From positions 3,162,001 through 3,226,000 of the forward strand of contig OX392532.1 of NCBI GenBank assembly GCA_947623455.1: a DNA stretch of 64,000 bases, written 5' to 3'. Source of the stretch: Mimachlamys varia (Eukaryota > Mollusca > Bivalvia > Pectinida > Pectinidae). Shown here piece after piece: positions 38,047 through 48,818 of this stretch; position 1 is the stretch's first letter, and the number at the start of each line of letters is the position of its first letter. The position numbers were made by a program, and so were the translations under genes. Below the pieces are notes generated by a model that saw only the letters and a program-made list of their open reading frames with translations, was not told the origin of the DNA and did not search any database.

Positions 38047-39481
38047 GCACTTATCTAACACCCGTGTTAGGGTACATTGTTTTATATGTACAGCAATATT
38101 AATTGTCATCCAGAAAATTACCAAACCTAAGGTTTCAGGCGGAACGTGATTTTTGTTTGTGAAGAATGACCTTCCCACGGCCATCTTGTCGAGAGGATCT
38201 GCATCAATCTGCCAAAGTGTGCAAGGGATGATCTCAGCATGTCAGATGATATCGTTAGATGGCGGTGTGGCATGATCCTATTTGGAAAATTTCAGAAAAT
38301 AATTACGACTTTGATTGTAACTTTTTAAGAATTTTCAGTTGATAATTATAATTGAACACGCGAGGATTCTATGAATCACCGCAGCTCTGACGTTTGAGAA
38401 AATTACAACCCTAGATAGAGAGAGAGACGGAGATTGTTTAGTCTCCTCTCTCCTCAGCCACTAATACAACCCCTTATAGACGGACGAACCTTACACACGG
38501 ACGGACCCTTACAGACGGACGGACGGACAGACAGACGTCTCTTTTGTTCATCCCTCTCTTTCCGTCTATTTCTCCTCGGTTTAAAAAAAAAGAGAACCTC
38601 TTGCCTCAGTAACAGAGCAAAACTAAACCCACGACAAAAAAACACGGGGAATGTTAGGTCCCTCCTTCTCTCGGCACTATGAAATGATACTTCCTAATAG
38701 AGAAGATGACGAGATATAATTTAGTCCGGCCTTACATCTCCCTTCTAGATAATATTAATTCATTTCTTTTTACCGAAAAAACCCACAATTTCTGTCAGAA
38801 ATAAAACGACATATAAATTGTCACATGTACATTTTGTAAGTGGCACTTACTTCCAATTTTCTTCCCCGTAAAGTTGGAACGATCAATCATCCCCGGAGAA
38901 GAGAGAGAGAGGGGGGGGGGGGGGTGGGGGTGGGGGGGGGGGGTGGGGGTAAGAGATGGAGAATATATAGTCAATCCGTCTCTCTTTTTACGAGGGATAC
39001 TTGAAAGGAGGTTTTCACTGGGTTGTGTACTTGACTTGTACTTGGCCTGTATATATTACTCCTGTTACAAGTATCTACTGTGTCCAAATAATTTTCGCCA
39101 TTACGACAGTGGTTCTGTTCTTTGTATAGTAGAATCGAGGGTTGCTCGTTGAGTTTGGACTACCTGTAAGAAATGTCGTTATCCGTTGGTGTTCGCCTAT
39201 ATCTAACGGAACAGTGCTAAGTAAAATCGGAACCAGTCTCTCCTTTATTCTTGTTATTCTTTATCTCACGGAACATCAACATTTACTACGAGACCGGTTG
39301 AGTGATGTCGGGAGTGTTGTTAAGCCAACATATCTTAGGAGACGGAACTACGGGTTCACATTCGTTTTCTTTTTCAAAAATACAAATGTACGTGAAAGCT
39401 GAACACAATACTGCTGTCAAAAAACTATATTATGTTATATTTACATTCTGTGTTGCCTTTGCCTATATATCATTACTAAAC
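38047..39481. other. Intronic DNA with low-complexity patches
   Basis: No gene supported. It holds a GACGGAC-rich patch (about 38478-38538) and the G-tract at 38911-38949. The minus-strand frame at 38454-38645 is low-complexity and incidental. Confidence 0.5.
38911..38949 (+). other. Long G-tract with quadruplex potential
   Basis: Runs of 14, 5, 13 and 5 guanines are separated by single T residues. Four G-runs with one-base loops are the classic pattern of an intramolecular G-quadruplex. The exact length may be unreliable, since homopolymers are prone to sequencing error. Confidence 0.8.
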
Positions 39482-39517
39482 CAAATTGTAGTATATCACA
39501 CTGAATACTACAATTTG
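39482..39517. other. Hairpin with 13-bp perfect arms
   Basis: CAAATTGTAGTAT (39482-39494) and ATACTACAATTTG (39505-39517) are exact inverse complements around a 10-base loop. No T-run follows, and no gene is nearby. Confidence 0.75.
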
Positions 39518-39531
39518 CAATCCACATCACA

Positions 39532-39779
39532 TGATGTTATTTCTGACGCCATGTTGGACTTTGTTATACATATATCAAAGCTTTGCACTCCGCCTCAGAT
39601 AACATGTATGATGGCTTTGAATCAATCGCTCAGGTGACACTGATTTAAATCAGGCTATTGTGACGTCATTTCTGACGCCATGTTGGACTACGTTACGTCA
39701 ACGCTTTGCACTCTGCCTCAGATAACATGAATAATGGCTTTGAGTCAATAGCTCAGATGATATTGATTTAAATCAGACT
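39532..39779. repeat. Tandem duplication, two copies about 129 bp apart
   Basis: TTTCTGACGCCATGTTGGAC, CTTTGCACTC(C/T)GCCTCAGAT and GATTTAAATCAG occur in both halves in the same order, starting at 39532 and 39661. The divergence suggests an old duplication. Confidence 0.85.
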
Positions 39780-39875
39780 CTTCCAGTAAAGTAACCCAAA
39801 TGGTAAAATGGAGAACGTTTATGGACTTCATTCCAAAGAAATAGATATATTTTAAAATTATCGGAAATGTAAATA

Positions 39876-39946
39876 TAAGCATTGAACTGTTACCAGATGT
39901 AGTATACAGTCGATATGAATACAATCTGGTAACAGTTCAATGCTTA
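39876..39946. ncRNA. Perfect 22-bp-arm hairpin (candidate small-RNA precursor or MITE relic)
   Basis: The left arm 39876-39897 starts TAAGCATTGAAC. The right arm 39925-39946 is its exact inverse complement, with a 27-base loop between. Total length is 71 bases. The size is similar to an animal pre-microRNA, but perfect pairing without bulges and no flanking stem beyond 22 bp are unlike most conserved microRNAs. The inverted repeat is directly seen. A small-RNA role is speculation. Confidence 0.25.
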
Positions 39947-41832
39947 AATGTCTATTGATACTATGCGATCTATAAAGATCTAAGATAGTGTAAACTATAT
40001 ATGTACATTTTATGTAGCAATGGCGTATTATATAGACATATCAGACGACGGTACTCTACAAATTATAATCACGCAATAGGCGATGTGTCGTCTAGTGAGG
40101 CGACATGTCCACGCATACCACATTGTGTTTTTCTTTCAAAAGTTCCGCGTGTTTTCTATAGACACCCTGTGTATATGTACCACGTTGTACCTCGTGGGGC
40201 CGTTATAAGACACAATAACACTAGGATATAGAAAGCGACAGATACTGGCGGTGCTCCTCTCAAACATCATCGACATCACTTATCTCTTGTCTCTTAGACA
40301 ATGGCCCAGACCGTGTATTGTCAATAGAAATCCCATTTAGGATATAGACCTCCGACCACTACACGTCATACATTTCCCCTGTCGCCCACTGTCAATGCCG
40401 AGATCGAAACCCCGACCTCGACGTTTATCATACCCTAGCACTATACAGTAATGGAGTGAGCAAATCAGTGATAGCGGTGTAATTGTGACGGAGGTGTCTT
40501 GTGGCCAGTCCCAAAGGTGGTCAGAAGATGCAGACAGTCATTGTCCATCTTCGGACTCGTACATCCCCAGTTCAATGACTTCAGGTCATTTCTAGATGCT
40601 GGTAGGGATCAATTCCGGAACAAATTGATAGTTCGTGATACGTAAATGTCTTTATGACTGTGTGATAGCTGAAGGCGTCGTGGTGTAGATACTGATGACA
40701 CTGGACAAAACTGAAAGTTCAAAACACCATTGATCGCTCAGCAAGTTGTTTCTAGTTACAAAAAGAAAAACAGCTGACACGCGACTTTAGGAAACCCTGA
40801 GAAATCCGAGATTACTTGATGAAGTAAAATATTAATTTCCCTGTCAATTACATTGTTTTAATCATTACCGCTCCGAATCATGGCGACCGTGATAGTGTTA
40901 TTGCATTACCACCTCTGTGGATGGAAATAAATCGTTTCTTCTAATTCAAATCAAATTGCACGAAACCACGTGATAATCACGCAGTGAGCCGGTGTAGTCA
41001 AATAAATAAAGAAATTCAGAATACATTTAGTGCTACACCGATCACAACGCCATCTACATTGTATTTAAAGAATCCTTAACTTGATTAAACTTCAACTATC
41101 AAGATATAAACTGTGCTTGGATATTTGATAAAGGAATTTTCAATCCCTGATAAATCTTTGTTGGGTTCCTATAAACAAAAGGTCACGTTTTGATGATCTA
41201 GGAAGACTCGGTCCATCTTTTCCGTGGTATTTTTCTGTGTTTGCCCAAGTAAATAGTATGAAATACATCAAGGTACATGTAGTAGAGGGCACTATGAACT
41301 TAGCTGAGAGGTTTAATATGATAGCGGTGTGGATCATCCTCGAGGATATTTCTGTCATCTGACAACCTTTAATGAGCTTGATATTTATATTATTACAGCA
41401 AACGTCAATGACAATCAACGATTCCTAATTGTAACAGACGTGATATTGAATTATTGTTCTCCACGTGTATTGCTTAAGGAAAAAATGGAAACCGAACCGT
41501 ACGATCGTTATTGTTAGTGGGTCGTTCAAATTATACTTTAAAACATTTTCTCTCATTTTACTGTGAAATGCTGAAGTCCCTTGGGTAGAATTACAAACAT
41601 GTATTTCTTTTTATAACTCTCAGACAAAAATATTTAAAACAGGACACACACCTGGACCAACTTAATTAACACAATATTCATATATAAAAGCCACGTTTGA
41701 TAATTTTGATCATAAAGAATGCCTTTGAATATGATCATTTTAAAATGACCTCAAAATATGCGAATGTAAGGATGAAAATGTAGTTTTCGTAAAAGGACAT
41801 TATAAGATACTTATGTAATCCGGTTTGCTTCA
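39947..41832. other. Intronic DNA; no gene seen
   Basis: No tandem array or recognisable coding segment. Open frames are shorter than 95 codons and featureless. Confidence 0.45.
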
Positions 41833-42040
41833 TACGTGGTCTACTCTGAAGCTTATTTGTAGTCCCAAGTCACGTGGTCGACTCTGAAGCTGTTGCCCTA
41901 CGTCACGTGATCGACTCTGAAGCCCAACGTCACGAGGTCGACTCTAAAGCTTAATTATCTGTAACCCCACACCACGTGATCGACTCTGAAGCGTACATTG
42001 TATCTGTAGCCCCACATCACGTGGTCGACTCTGAAGCCTC
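41833..42040. repeat. Six spaced copies of a CACGTGGTCGACTCTGAAGC word
   Basis: Copies begin at about 41833, 41871, 41904, 41931, 41973 and 42018. Four of the six contain an intact E-box palindrome CACGTG, and five contain TCGACTCT followed by GAAGC or AAAGC. The spacers differ in length (27-45 bp start to start) and are only partly similar (GTAGCCCCA/GTAACCCCA). Confidence 0.85.
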
Positions 42041-42288
42041 TCTGTAGACCCATGTCACATGTAATATGACATGATAGACTTCCCCAACACATTCCTCAAA
42101 CAAAACATCAATTGTTTACTGTGCCGAGTATGCACTGCTGATTCAACTTACCAACAATAAGCACTACTGCTCTGTAAAGAAATGAAATTTCAGTAGGTCC
42201 CATAGACATATTGTAGTTATTTCTTATTCCAATGCAAAATGGTTTGATCACATTGATGAAGTTTACAAATCAGTATTGAAAAAAAAAA

Positions 42289-42650
42289 TAGAATTAAACA
42301 TTGTACATGCTAGACTAATACATCAATGTAGCTCTCTTATAAAGATTATCGCTTTCATGTAAATCTAGTTTAAGATTCACAATGTGTTAACTGTTGGCAT
42401 TTTTGTGAAAATGTATATCATTTCCTTTTTGAGTGTCAATGTTATCCGCTGCCCGTTCAGAAATGTAGAAATTAGTTTAAATTTGTTACTTTTTGGTAAT
42501 GAAGACTTGTGTTTGGATGTATATTATTATGTTTTTGAACATGTACAGGCCTTCATCGAATCCAGTAAAATATTTGACATACAATTTATGTCTATATTTG
42601 TATCACCATTTGTATATGTAACAAAGCAGATGGCTTCATAAGTTTTCATA
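42289..42650 (+). pseudogene. C-terminal remnant of a non-LTR retrotransposon ORF2
   Basis: Three frames must be stitched together. The first (from 42289) reads IELNIVHARLIHQCSSLI. The second (from 42374) reads DSQCVNCWHFCENVYHFLFE and ends in a stop. The third contains NLLLFGNEDL. The Cys-x2-Cys … H-F-L-F-E-C pattern after a LN-x-H-A-R-L…CSSL segment is that of the zinc-finger-like tail downstream of the reverse transcriptase in many LINE ORF2 proteins. Frameshifts and stops make it dead. The family assignment within LINEs is uncertain. Confidence 0.65.
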
Positions 42651-45429
42651 ACTTGTGCCAAATCCTTTGTACCTGTTTTGGACCATAAATATGTTGAAAG
42701 TGAAAAATGTAAAGAAATGATTGTAAAACTTAACAAAAAACAGAAATGGAAGAATTTCCTACATTTTCTTTGGGTGTTTTAAAAGTTGATATAGATTTTA
42801 ACAAGATGTTCTACATGTGATGAGTTTGTCTGGTATGTATCAGAGCTTGTATTTTCTATAAGTATATACGCCGAGGGCGTAGGTTACATCATATTTCCCA
42901 TGTAGTGCCAGTTCTATCTCGCTACTTGACAAACTATATAAATAACCACGGGTCGGTATAAAACAGCAATCATCATGTTAGCTTTCTTACTATTGATCAT
43001 GCATGCTATAGATATTTATCTTCAGGAAGAGGCTATCCAACCAAACATGTACTAAAATCAATGCTATAAATTTCTAAGTCTGTCGTATATACCGCTCTAT
43101 CAGGCCACTGGGAAGGAAAACTATTTCGGCGTTATTTCGGAAACAACAATCTAGTGCTGGTTTTGATTTAGTGTGGTAATGTTTTCACTCTTCAAAACAG
43201 TGCTGGAAATAACAGCTCCGAGAATGAGATTAAAGTAGAAAACCAGCATCGATTTTAACTCGGGGATTCGTACAGATGTATATACAGTAAGGTCTCACGA
43301 ATGCTCAATATTTATTTTCTCCTTCAGATGACGTTACCGCGTCAATTCGTCACCGCGGCGGCGTGGCACAGGCTCCCCCTAGGAACGCTAGTACACCAGA
43401 CGAAACAAAGTCGATTTGATCTAACCAACACACCATATCATCTGTCAATGCATTTTGTTTTACCTCTGGCGACCCAAAGTTTCCGCCTATTCTTTTAGCG
43501 GAGAAAACAGTAATCACCCGAATTTGGGACTTTCGCTTTATTACATTGTTTTTCGATAAAAAATAGTTTTGACTATAGTTTATATGATGACATATTATTG
43601 CATAGATGATGATTCACCATGACTAGTTAGTATGGCGAGTGTGATAGAGAACAATTGGGTATACACTATTCCAGAACATAGATGGGGAAGAGTTGTGTGT
43701 GGGGACTCTGGTAATAGGTCCCTCGGTATTTTGAAAAATGATGGCCAAATAAAGATCACGTGCCCTGTCATTTAGAGGGAACGTTGTACAAACGCTACCC
43801 GTAGTTTTAGAACTTTTATTTTGAGACTCGTCGAGCTTACCGCGTTTTCGGTTTATAGTTTCGTCATTTTTGCTTACAATCTTTCAATATCCGTATGCTG
43901 TTTCGTACATTGTATATTGATGAAGACGTATCTGTATCTGTATGGTAATCAACAACGTCCATTGGATATCTCACTGATGTGACGTGTCACACACTATTCT
44001 ATCATAAATCCACCGATCGCGAGCGATCACAATGCCTGCAAGTCACTGCAAGCTCCAAATTTTCTCAAAATGACTTTTGGCTTACTTTATAAAAAATTTC
44101 GCCTACAAAATTAGTTCAGGAATATTGAAAGAGGGTCTAAATAGTTGTTCAATGTAAAGATTGACACAAAGTCCAATATAGACTACAATATACCAAGGGA
44201 GGCAATCTGGATGTTGGTTCCTAAAGAATACACCGCACAGGAAGTTGTATTTCCTTCCCAATAAGCTACATTAGTTCCACTGATTGTTAACGCTTTGGCT
44301 TCGTGAACTGGCCAGTTTTGAATACCAGCTAAAGGGAAGCAAATATGATTACTCGAGAGAAAACTCGTGGTTTTAAAAATTAAAACGCCTGTTGAAATCT
44401 AATTACTTGTGTATGGGCAAAGAAACAGCCTTCTCAGTAAAGGTTAGAGTGGATTCCATGTACATGGCGATACAAACGTGGGTGTGCCTGTAGGACATTG
44501 TACAACACGCTTTATTGGCACACGGAATGTAACGCATACCCCGATCGAAATTCTGTGGCAAAAATGGGTCTGAACAGGAAACCTAGAAATAGCGGATCAT
44601 TTTCGTGGGCTTTGTCCTGCCAAACATTGATATAACATGACCTGTGTCATTTAAAATGGTCAGGTGGCTGTACCATAAACCTGTATTATTACAAATTACA
44701 GTTCTCCCCAGAAACGTGAGTCTATAGTTTACAGAGGAAATGCGTCGAACACCACAAACTACGACTTCTTGAAAATACGAATGGTTAAAGTTGTTAATGT
44801 CGGTTACACTTACTTCGATGTTTAATGTCATAGACAATTAAATCGTTTACAACGTCAGGCGGTCGTGAAAAGGTAATACAGGTCAAAGAGTGTGAAATCA
44901 AACCTAAATATATCATATACAAGTACAGGACACACCTCAGGTTTTTTCCGGGTGTTGACGAAAATCCAGATCTGCGCATCAACCAGTGTTAGTTGTTAAT
45001 GTTTGCAGCCCTCGTGCATTGCGGCATTAAATTGTAAAAGTGCTGTAGAAATGTACTTGAAATGTCACGCAACTATTGTTTCTTGCGTTCAGTGTGACGT
45101 GATTACCCAACGGTGAATAAAGTCACTGTCGGGTGTCATTAAAATTACTCGCATTACCAGAGGGCAATATCAGACTTATCCATCGTCGAAATAAATTGTC
45201 TGATTCAATTAAATATTGTAATGATTTTGTAGTTTAAACGTTGAAATCGAAAACATGGTCGGTACACCAAACAACGAATACAACCAGATAATGTAATACA
45301 CGTACATGATGTAGGTATTCTCTCCAATAAAACATAATGTACCACCAGATATATTAATAAGTATTCTCTACAAAAACACAATATACTACCTGATAAATTG
45401 GAGTTAACAACTAGAAATATGACGGCTAA
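42651..45429. other. Intronic DNA; no gene seen
   Basis: About 2.8 kb of unique-looking sequence with no supported exon. Near 45315-45400 a segment with GTATTCTCT…A(A/C)AAAACA…AATGTACCACC is duplicated imperfectly. The minus-strand frame at 45205-45456 lacks motifs. Confidence 0.45.
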
Positions 45430-46230
45430 TACATCCTTTATAAGAAAGGCGGACAACGATACAAATATATGGTAGTGAGCTATCTCGGAGCATACTTTGT
45501 CAAAAACGCGACAAAAGCTAAGAGCAAATATACTGAAGAAGATATAGTACGGATGATTGAATTCCTGGTCGACAACATTTTTGTTGAGTTCGGAGGAAAG
45601 ATTTTCCAGCAGACTGTTGGCATTCCCATGGGAACAAACTGTGCCCCACTCTTAGCTGACTTGTTTTTGTTTTCATACGAGGCTGAATTTGTGGAGGAGC
45701 TAATCAGGACAGGTAACAAAAACCTTGCCAAATCTTTTAATTTCACTTTCAGATATATCGACGATATGTTGTCTATAAACAGCAAGAAGTTTGCTGACCA
45801 CGTCGATCGTATATACCCTTCTGAACTTGAAATAAAGGACACAACAGACTCTTCTACATCAGCTGCTTACCTCGATCTCTACTTAAACTACGACCAACAT
45901 GGACAGCTTACTACTAAGCTATACGATAAACGTGATGATTTCAATTTTCCGATCGTTAACTTTCCATTTCTTGATAGTAACATCCCTGCTTCTCCAACCT
46001 ATGATGTTTACATGTTGCAGTTGATTCGGTATTTCAGGGCTTGCTCTAAATATCGGGATTTTCGTGATCGATGTCGACTGCTGACAAACAAACTAACAAC
46101 ACAAGGACTCGAGAGATGCAGGTTGATCAGTACTATGGGCAAGTTTTATGGTCGCCATCTTTGTCTTATTGAGAAATATTCTGTATCTTTAAGTGATATG
46201 AAGATGTACGTTTTTGAGTATGCTCATTAG
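45430..46230 (+). pseudogene. 5'-truncated reverse transcriptase with intact catalytic core
   Basis: The open frame extends back from the first Met (45469) to a stop at 45427-45429 and reads YKKGGQRYKYMVVSYLGAYF. Counting from that Met, there is GIPMGTNCAP at residues 51-60 and F-R-Y-I-D-D at 94-99. Y-I-D-D is the metal-binding catalytic box of reverse transcriptases. DTTDS, YLDLYL and YDKRDDFNFPIVNFPF blocks and a C-terminal MGKFYGRH follow, and the frame ends FEYAH-stop. The upstream half of the polymerase, including the first catalytic aspartate, and any endonuclease are absent. The layout resembles Penelope-like or related retroelements common in aquatic invertebrates, but I cannot fix the clade. 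It would copy element RNA into DNA if complete; this copy is a fragment. Confidence 0.85.
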
Positions 46231-46488
46231 TGTGTTTACTTGTTGTGATTGACAATGATACTCGGTTTTCATTTTGAGAACTTGTTGTTTACTTGGATGT
46301 GACAAAGGTTTACATGGCGGGTGTCGTCGATGAAGCAGAAGACGCTTACTCTTCCGGAACACCTGGTCTTATTCTCTTGTACTTTTTCAAGAGTCTCCAT
46401 ATAATATTTCCTTTGTTCAAATTTTGCCCCTGGTTTAATCGATTTTGAGTTTGGATTATGATTATGTTGACGCTTCGGTATTCTCTTA
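46231..46488 (+). pseudogene. 3' module of the retroelement, copy 3 (linked to the reverse transcriptase)
   Basis: It follows the reverse-transcriptase stop directly and includes GGTTTACATGGCGGGTGTCG, GATGAAGCAGAAGACGCTTA, ACACCTGGTCTTATTCTCTT and GTTGACGCTTCGGTATTCTC. This is the copy that ties the module to the polymerase. A second frame reads VVYLDVTKVYMAGVVDEAED and then …SSGTPGLILLYF. Confidence 0.8.
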
Positions 46489-47473
46489 TTTTATTTTACA
46501 TCTTATCACAAGGCATATATGTACAACGAAACGATGTTCTCAGATTTCCTCGCCCATTTATTTCTTGACTGAAAATGTTATATGTCAGTTAAATATGTAA
46601 AGAGCATAAACTGTAAATAAACATAAAACTGAATGATTTGTTTCTAATTGACCTTGATTGTAATAGATTGATGGGCTTGGTGACATAAGTAACGATCAGT
46701 TATAGTAGTCTGGTGGATTTATTACATACGTAGACACCACACATCTGTATAAGACTTAGCCCAGAAGACCTTGCGGTAAGTTGGAGGCTTGGCCCTCGTT
46801 AAGAGTAACTCTAAGACGGCTCAGCTGTGTGGCTCTTGTTTGTCATGGTGTCCAGATCTTTACGCCCCCCTCCCCACGAGGGTCGTATGACGACAATGTC
46901 CGCGGCTGGTGACTTTAGGGCCTCTTGAAACTGTCATTAAAAGAAGATGCTAAAGCCTGGAGTTGCTGAACTGCCACTTCACCTTGTCGCATTATTCTCA
47001 CAACGAGCTAACCAGATGTGCTGAGGATGATACGTAAGAAAAAAGGCAAAAACTGGCTCAAAACACAAAGCCGTGATCGATGCTTGTACAGTAAGCAAGG
47101 GAAGATATGCAGGTACCCAGTTTTTCTGTACGTACAAAGTTGGCGATGACAATGTCCAAAATATTAAGCGGAGACTATTTCGTTACAGACAATGGGAAGA
47201 GATAGATGAGCTGTTAACGGTACTATACCTGATAGTGTATGATTCAATACTGGTATATGATATAAGACTCGTCCACACTGTTTTATAGTCAATAGCTGAA
47301 TGTACCATTCAAAGTTAATGAAAGTATTTATGATTTGTCCTTTAACGTTCGTGGTAAGGTTTCTACATTAAAAAGAACATACAATGTACATGTATGTATA
47401 TCTAAGAAAATATAATTATCAAAATAATAACAACGGACACGATTGTTATACAGTATACAGTGTGACTGTATCG
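46489..47473. other. Intronic DNA; no gene seen
   Basis: No repeats or recognised coding segments. A C-rich patch lies at about 46864-46875. Confidence 0.45.
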
Positions 47474-48818
47474 TGCTGTGGTTACTAGGGACATTCGATG
47501 GTTGTACCTCGTTGATCGTGCTGTGGTAACCATGGACTGGCTGTGGTTACTAGGGACATTCGATGGTTGTACCTCGTTGATCGTAATGTGGTAACCATGG
47601 ACGTGCTGTGTTGCTAGGGACATTCGATGGTTGTACCTCGTTGATCGAGCCGTGGTTACTAGGGACATTCGATGGTTGTACCTCGTTGATCGTGCTGTGG
47701 TAACCATGGACTTGCTGTGGTTACTAGGGACATTCGATGGTTGTACCTCGTTGATCGAGCCGTGGTTACTAGGGACATTCGATGGTTGTACCTCGTTGAT
47801 CGTGCTGTGGCTACTAGGGACATTAGATAGTTGTACCTCGTTGATCGTGCTGTGGTAACCATGGACTTGCTGTGGTTACTAGGGACATTCGATGTTTGTA
47901 CCTCGTTGATCGTGCTGTGGTAACCATGGACTTGCTGTGGTTACTAGGGACATTTGATGTTTGTACCTCGTTGATCGTGCTGTGGTTACTAGGGACATTC
48001 GATGGTTGTACCTCGTTGATCGTGCTGTGGTAACCATGGACTTGCTGTGGTTACAAGGGATATTTGATGGTTGTACCTCGTTGATCGTGCCGTGGTTACT
48101 ATGGACATTCGATTGTTATACCTCGTTGATCGTGCTGTGGTAACCATGGACTTGCTGTGGTTACTAGGGACATTCGATGGTTGTACCTCGTTGATCGTGC
48201 TGTGGTAGCCATGGACGTGCTGTGGTTACTAGGGGCATTCGATGTTTGTACCTCGTTGATCGTGCTGTGGTAACCATGGACTTGCTGTGGTAACTAGGGA
48301 CATTTGATGTTTGTTCCTCGTTTATCGTGCTGTGGTTACTAGGGACATTCGATGGTTGTACCTCGTTGATCGTGCCGTGGTTACTAGGGACATTCGATGG
48401 TTGTACCTCGTTGATCGTGCTGTGGTAACCATGGACTTGCTGTGGTTACTAGGGACATTCGATGGTTGTACCTCGTTGATCGTGCTGTGGTAACCATGGA
48501 CGTGCTGTGGTTACTAGGGACATTTGATGTTTGTACCTCGTTGATCGTGCTGTGGTAACCATGGACTGGCTGTGGTTACTAGGGACATTTGATGGTTGTA
48601 CCTCGTTGATCGTGCTGTGGTAAACATGGACCTGCTGTGGTTACAAGGGATATTTGATGGTTGTACCTCGTTTATCGTGCCGTGGTTACTAGGGACATTT
48701 GATGGTTGTACCTCGTATATCGTGCCGTGGTTACTAGGGACATTAGATGGTTGTACTTCGTAGATTGTGCTGTTGTTACCAAGGACGTACTGTGTTACTA
48801 GGGACATTCGATGGTTGT
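47474..48818. repeat. 65-bp composite tandem array (45-bp and 20-bp modules)
   Basis: The 45-bp module starts CTGTGGTTACTAGGGACATT and ends ACCTCGTTGATCGTG. The 20-bp module is CTGTGGTAACCATGGACTTG. They mostly alternate, but in several places two 45-bp modules are adjacent (for example 47652-47740 and 48330-48420). The short module looks like a truncated, diverged start of the long one. The open frames of 60-101 codons here are incidental. Confidence 0.95.
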
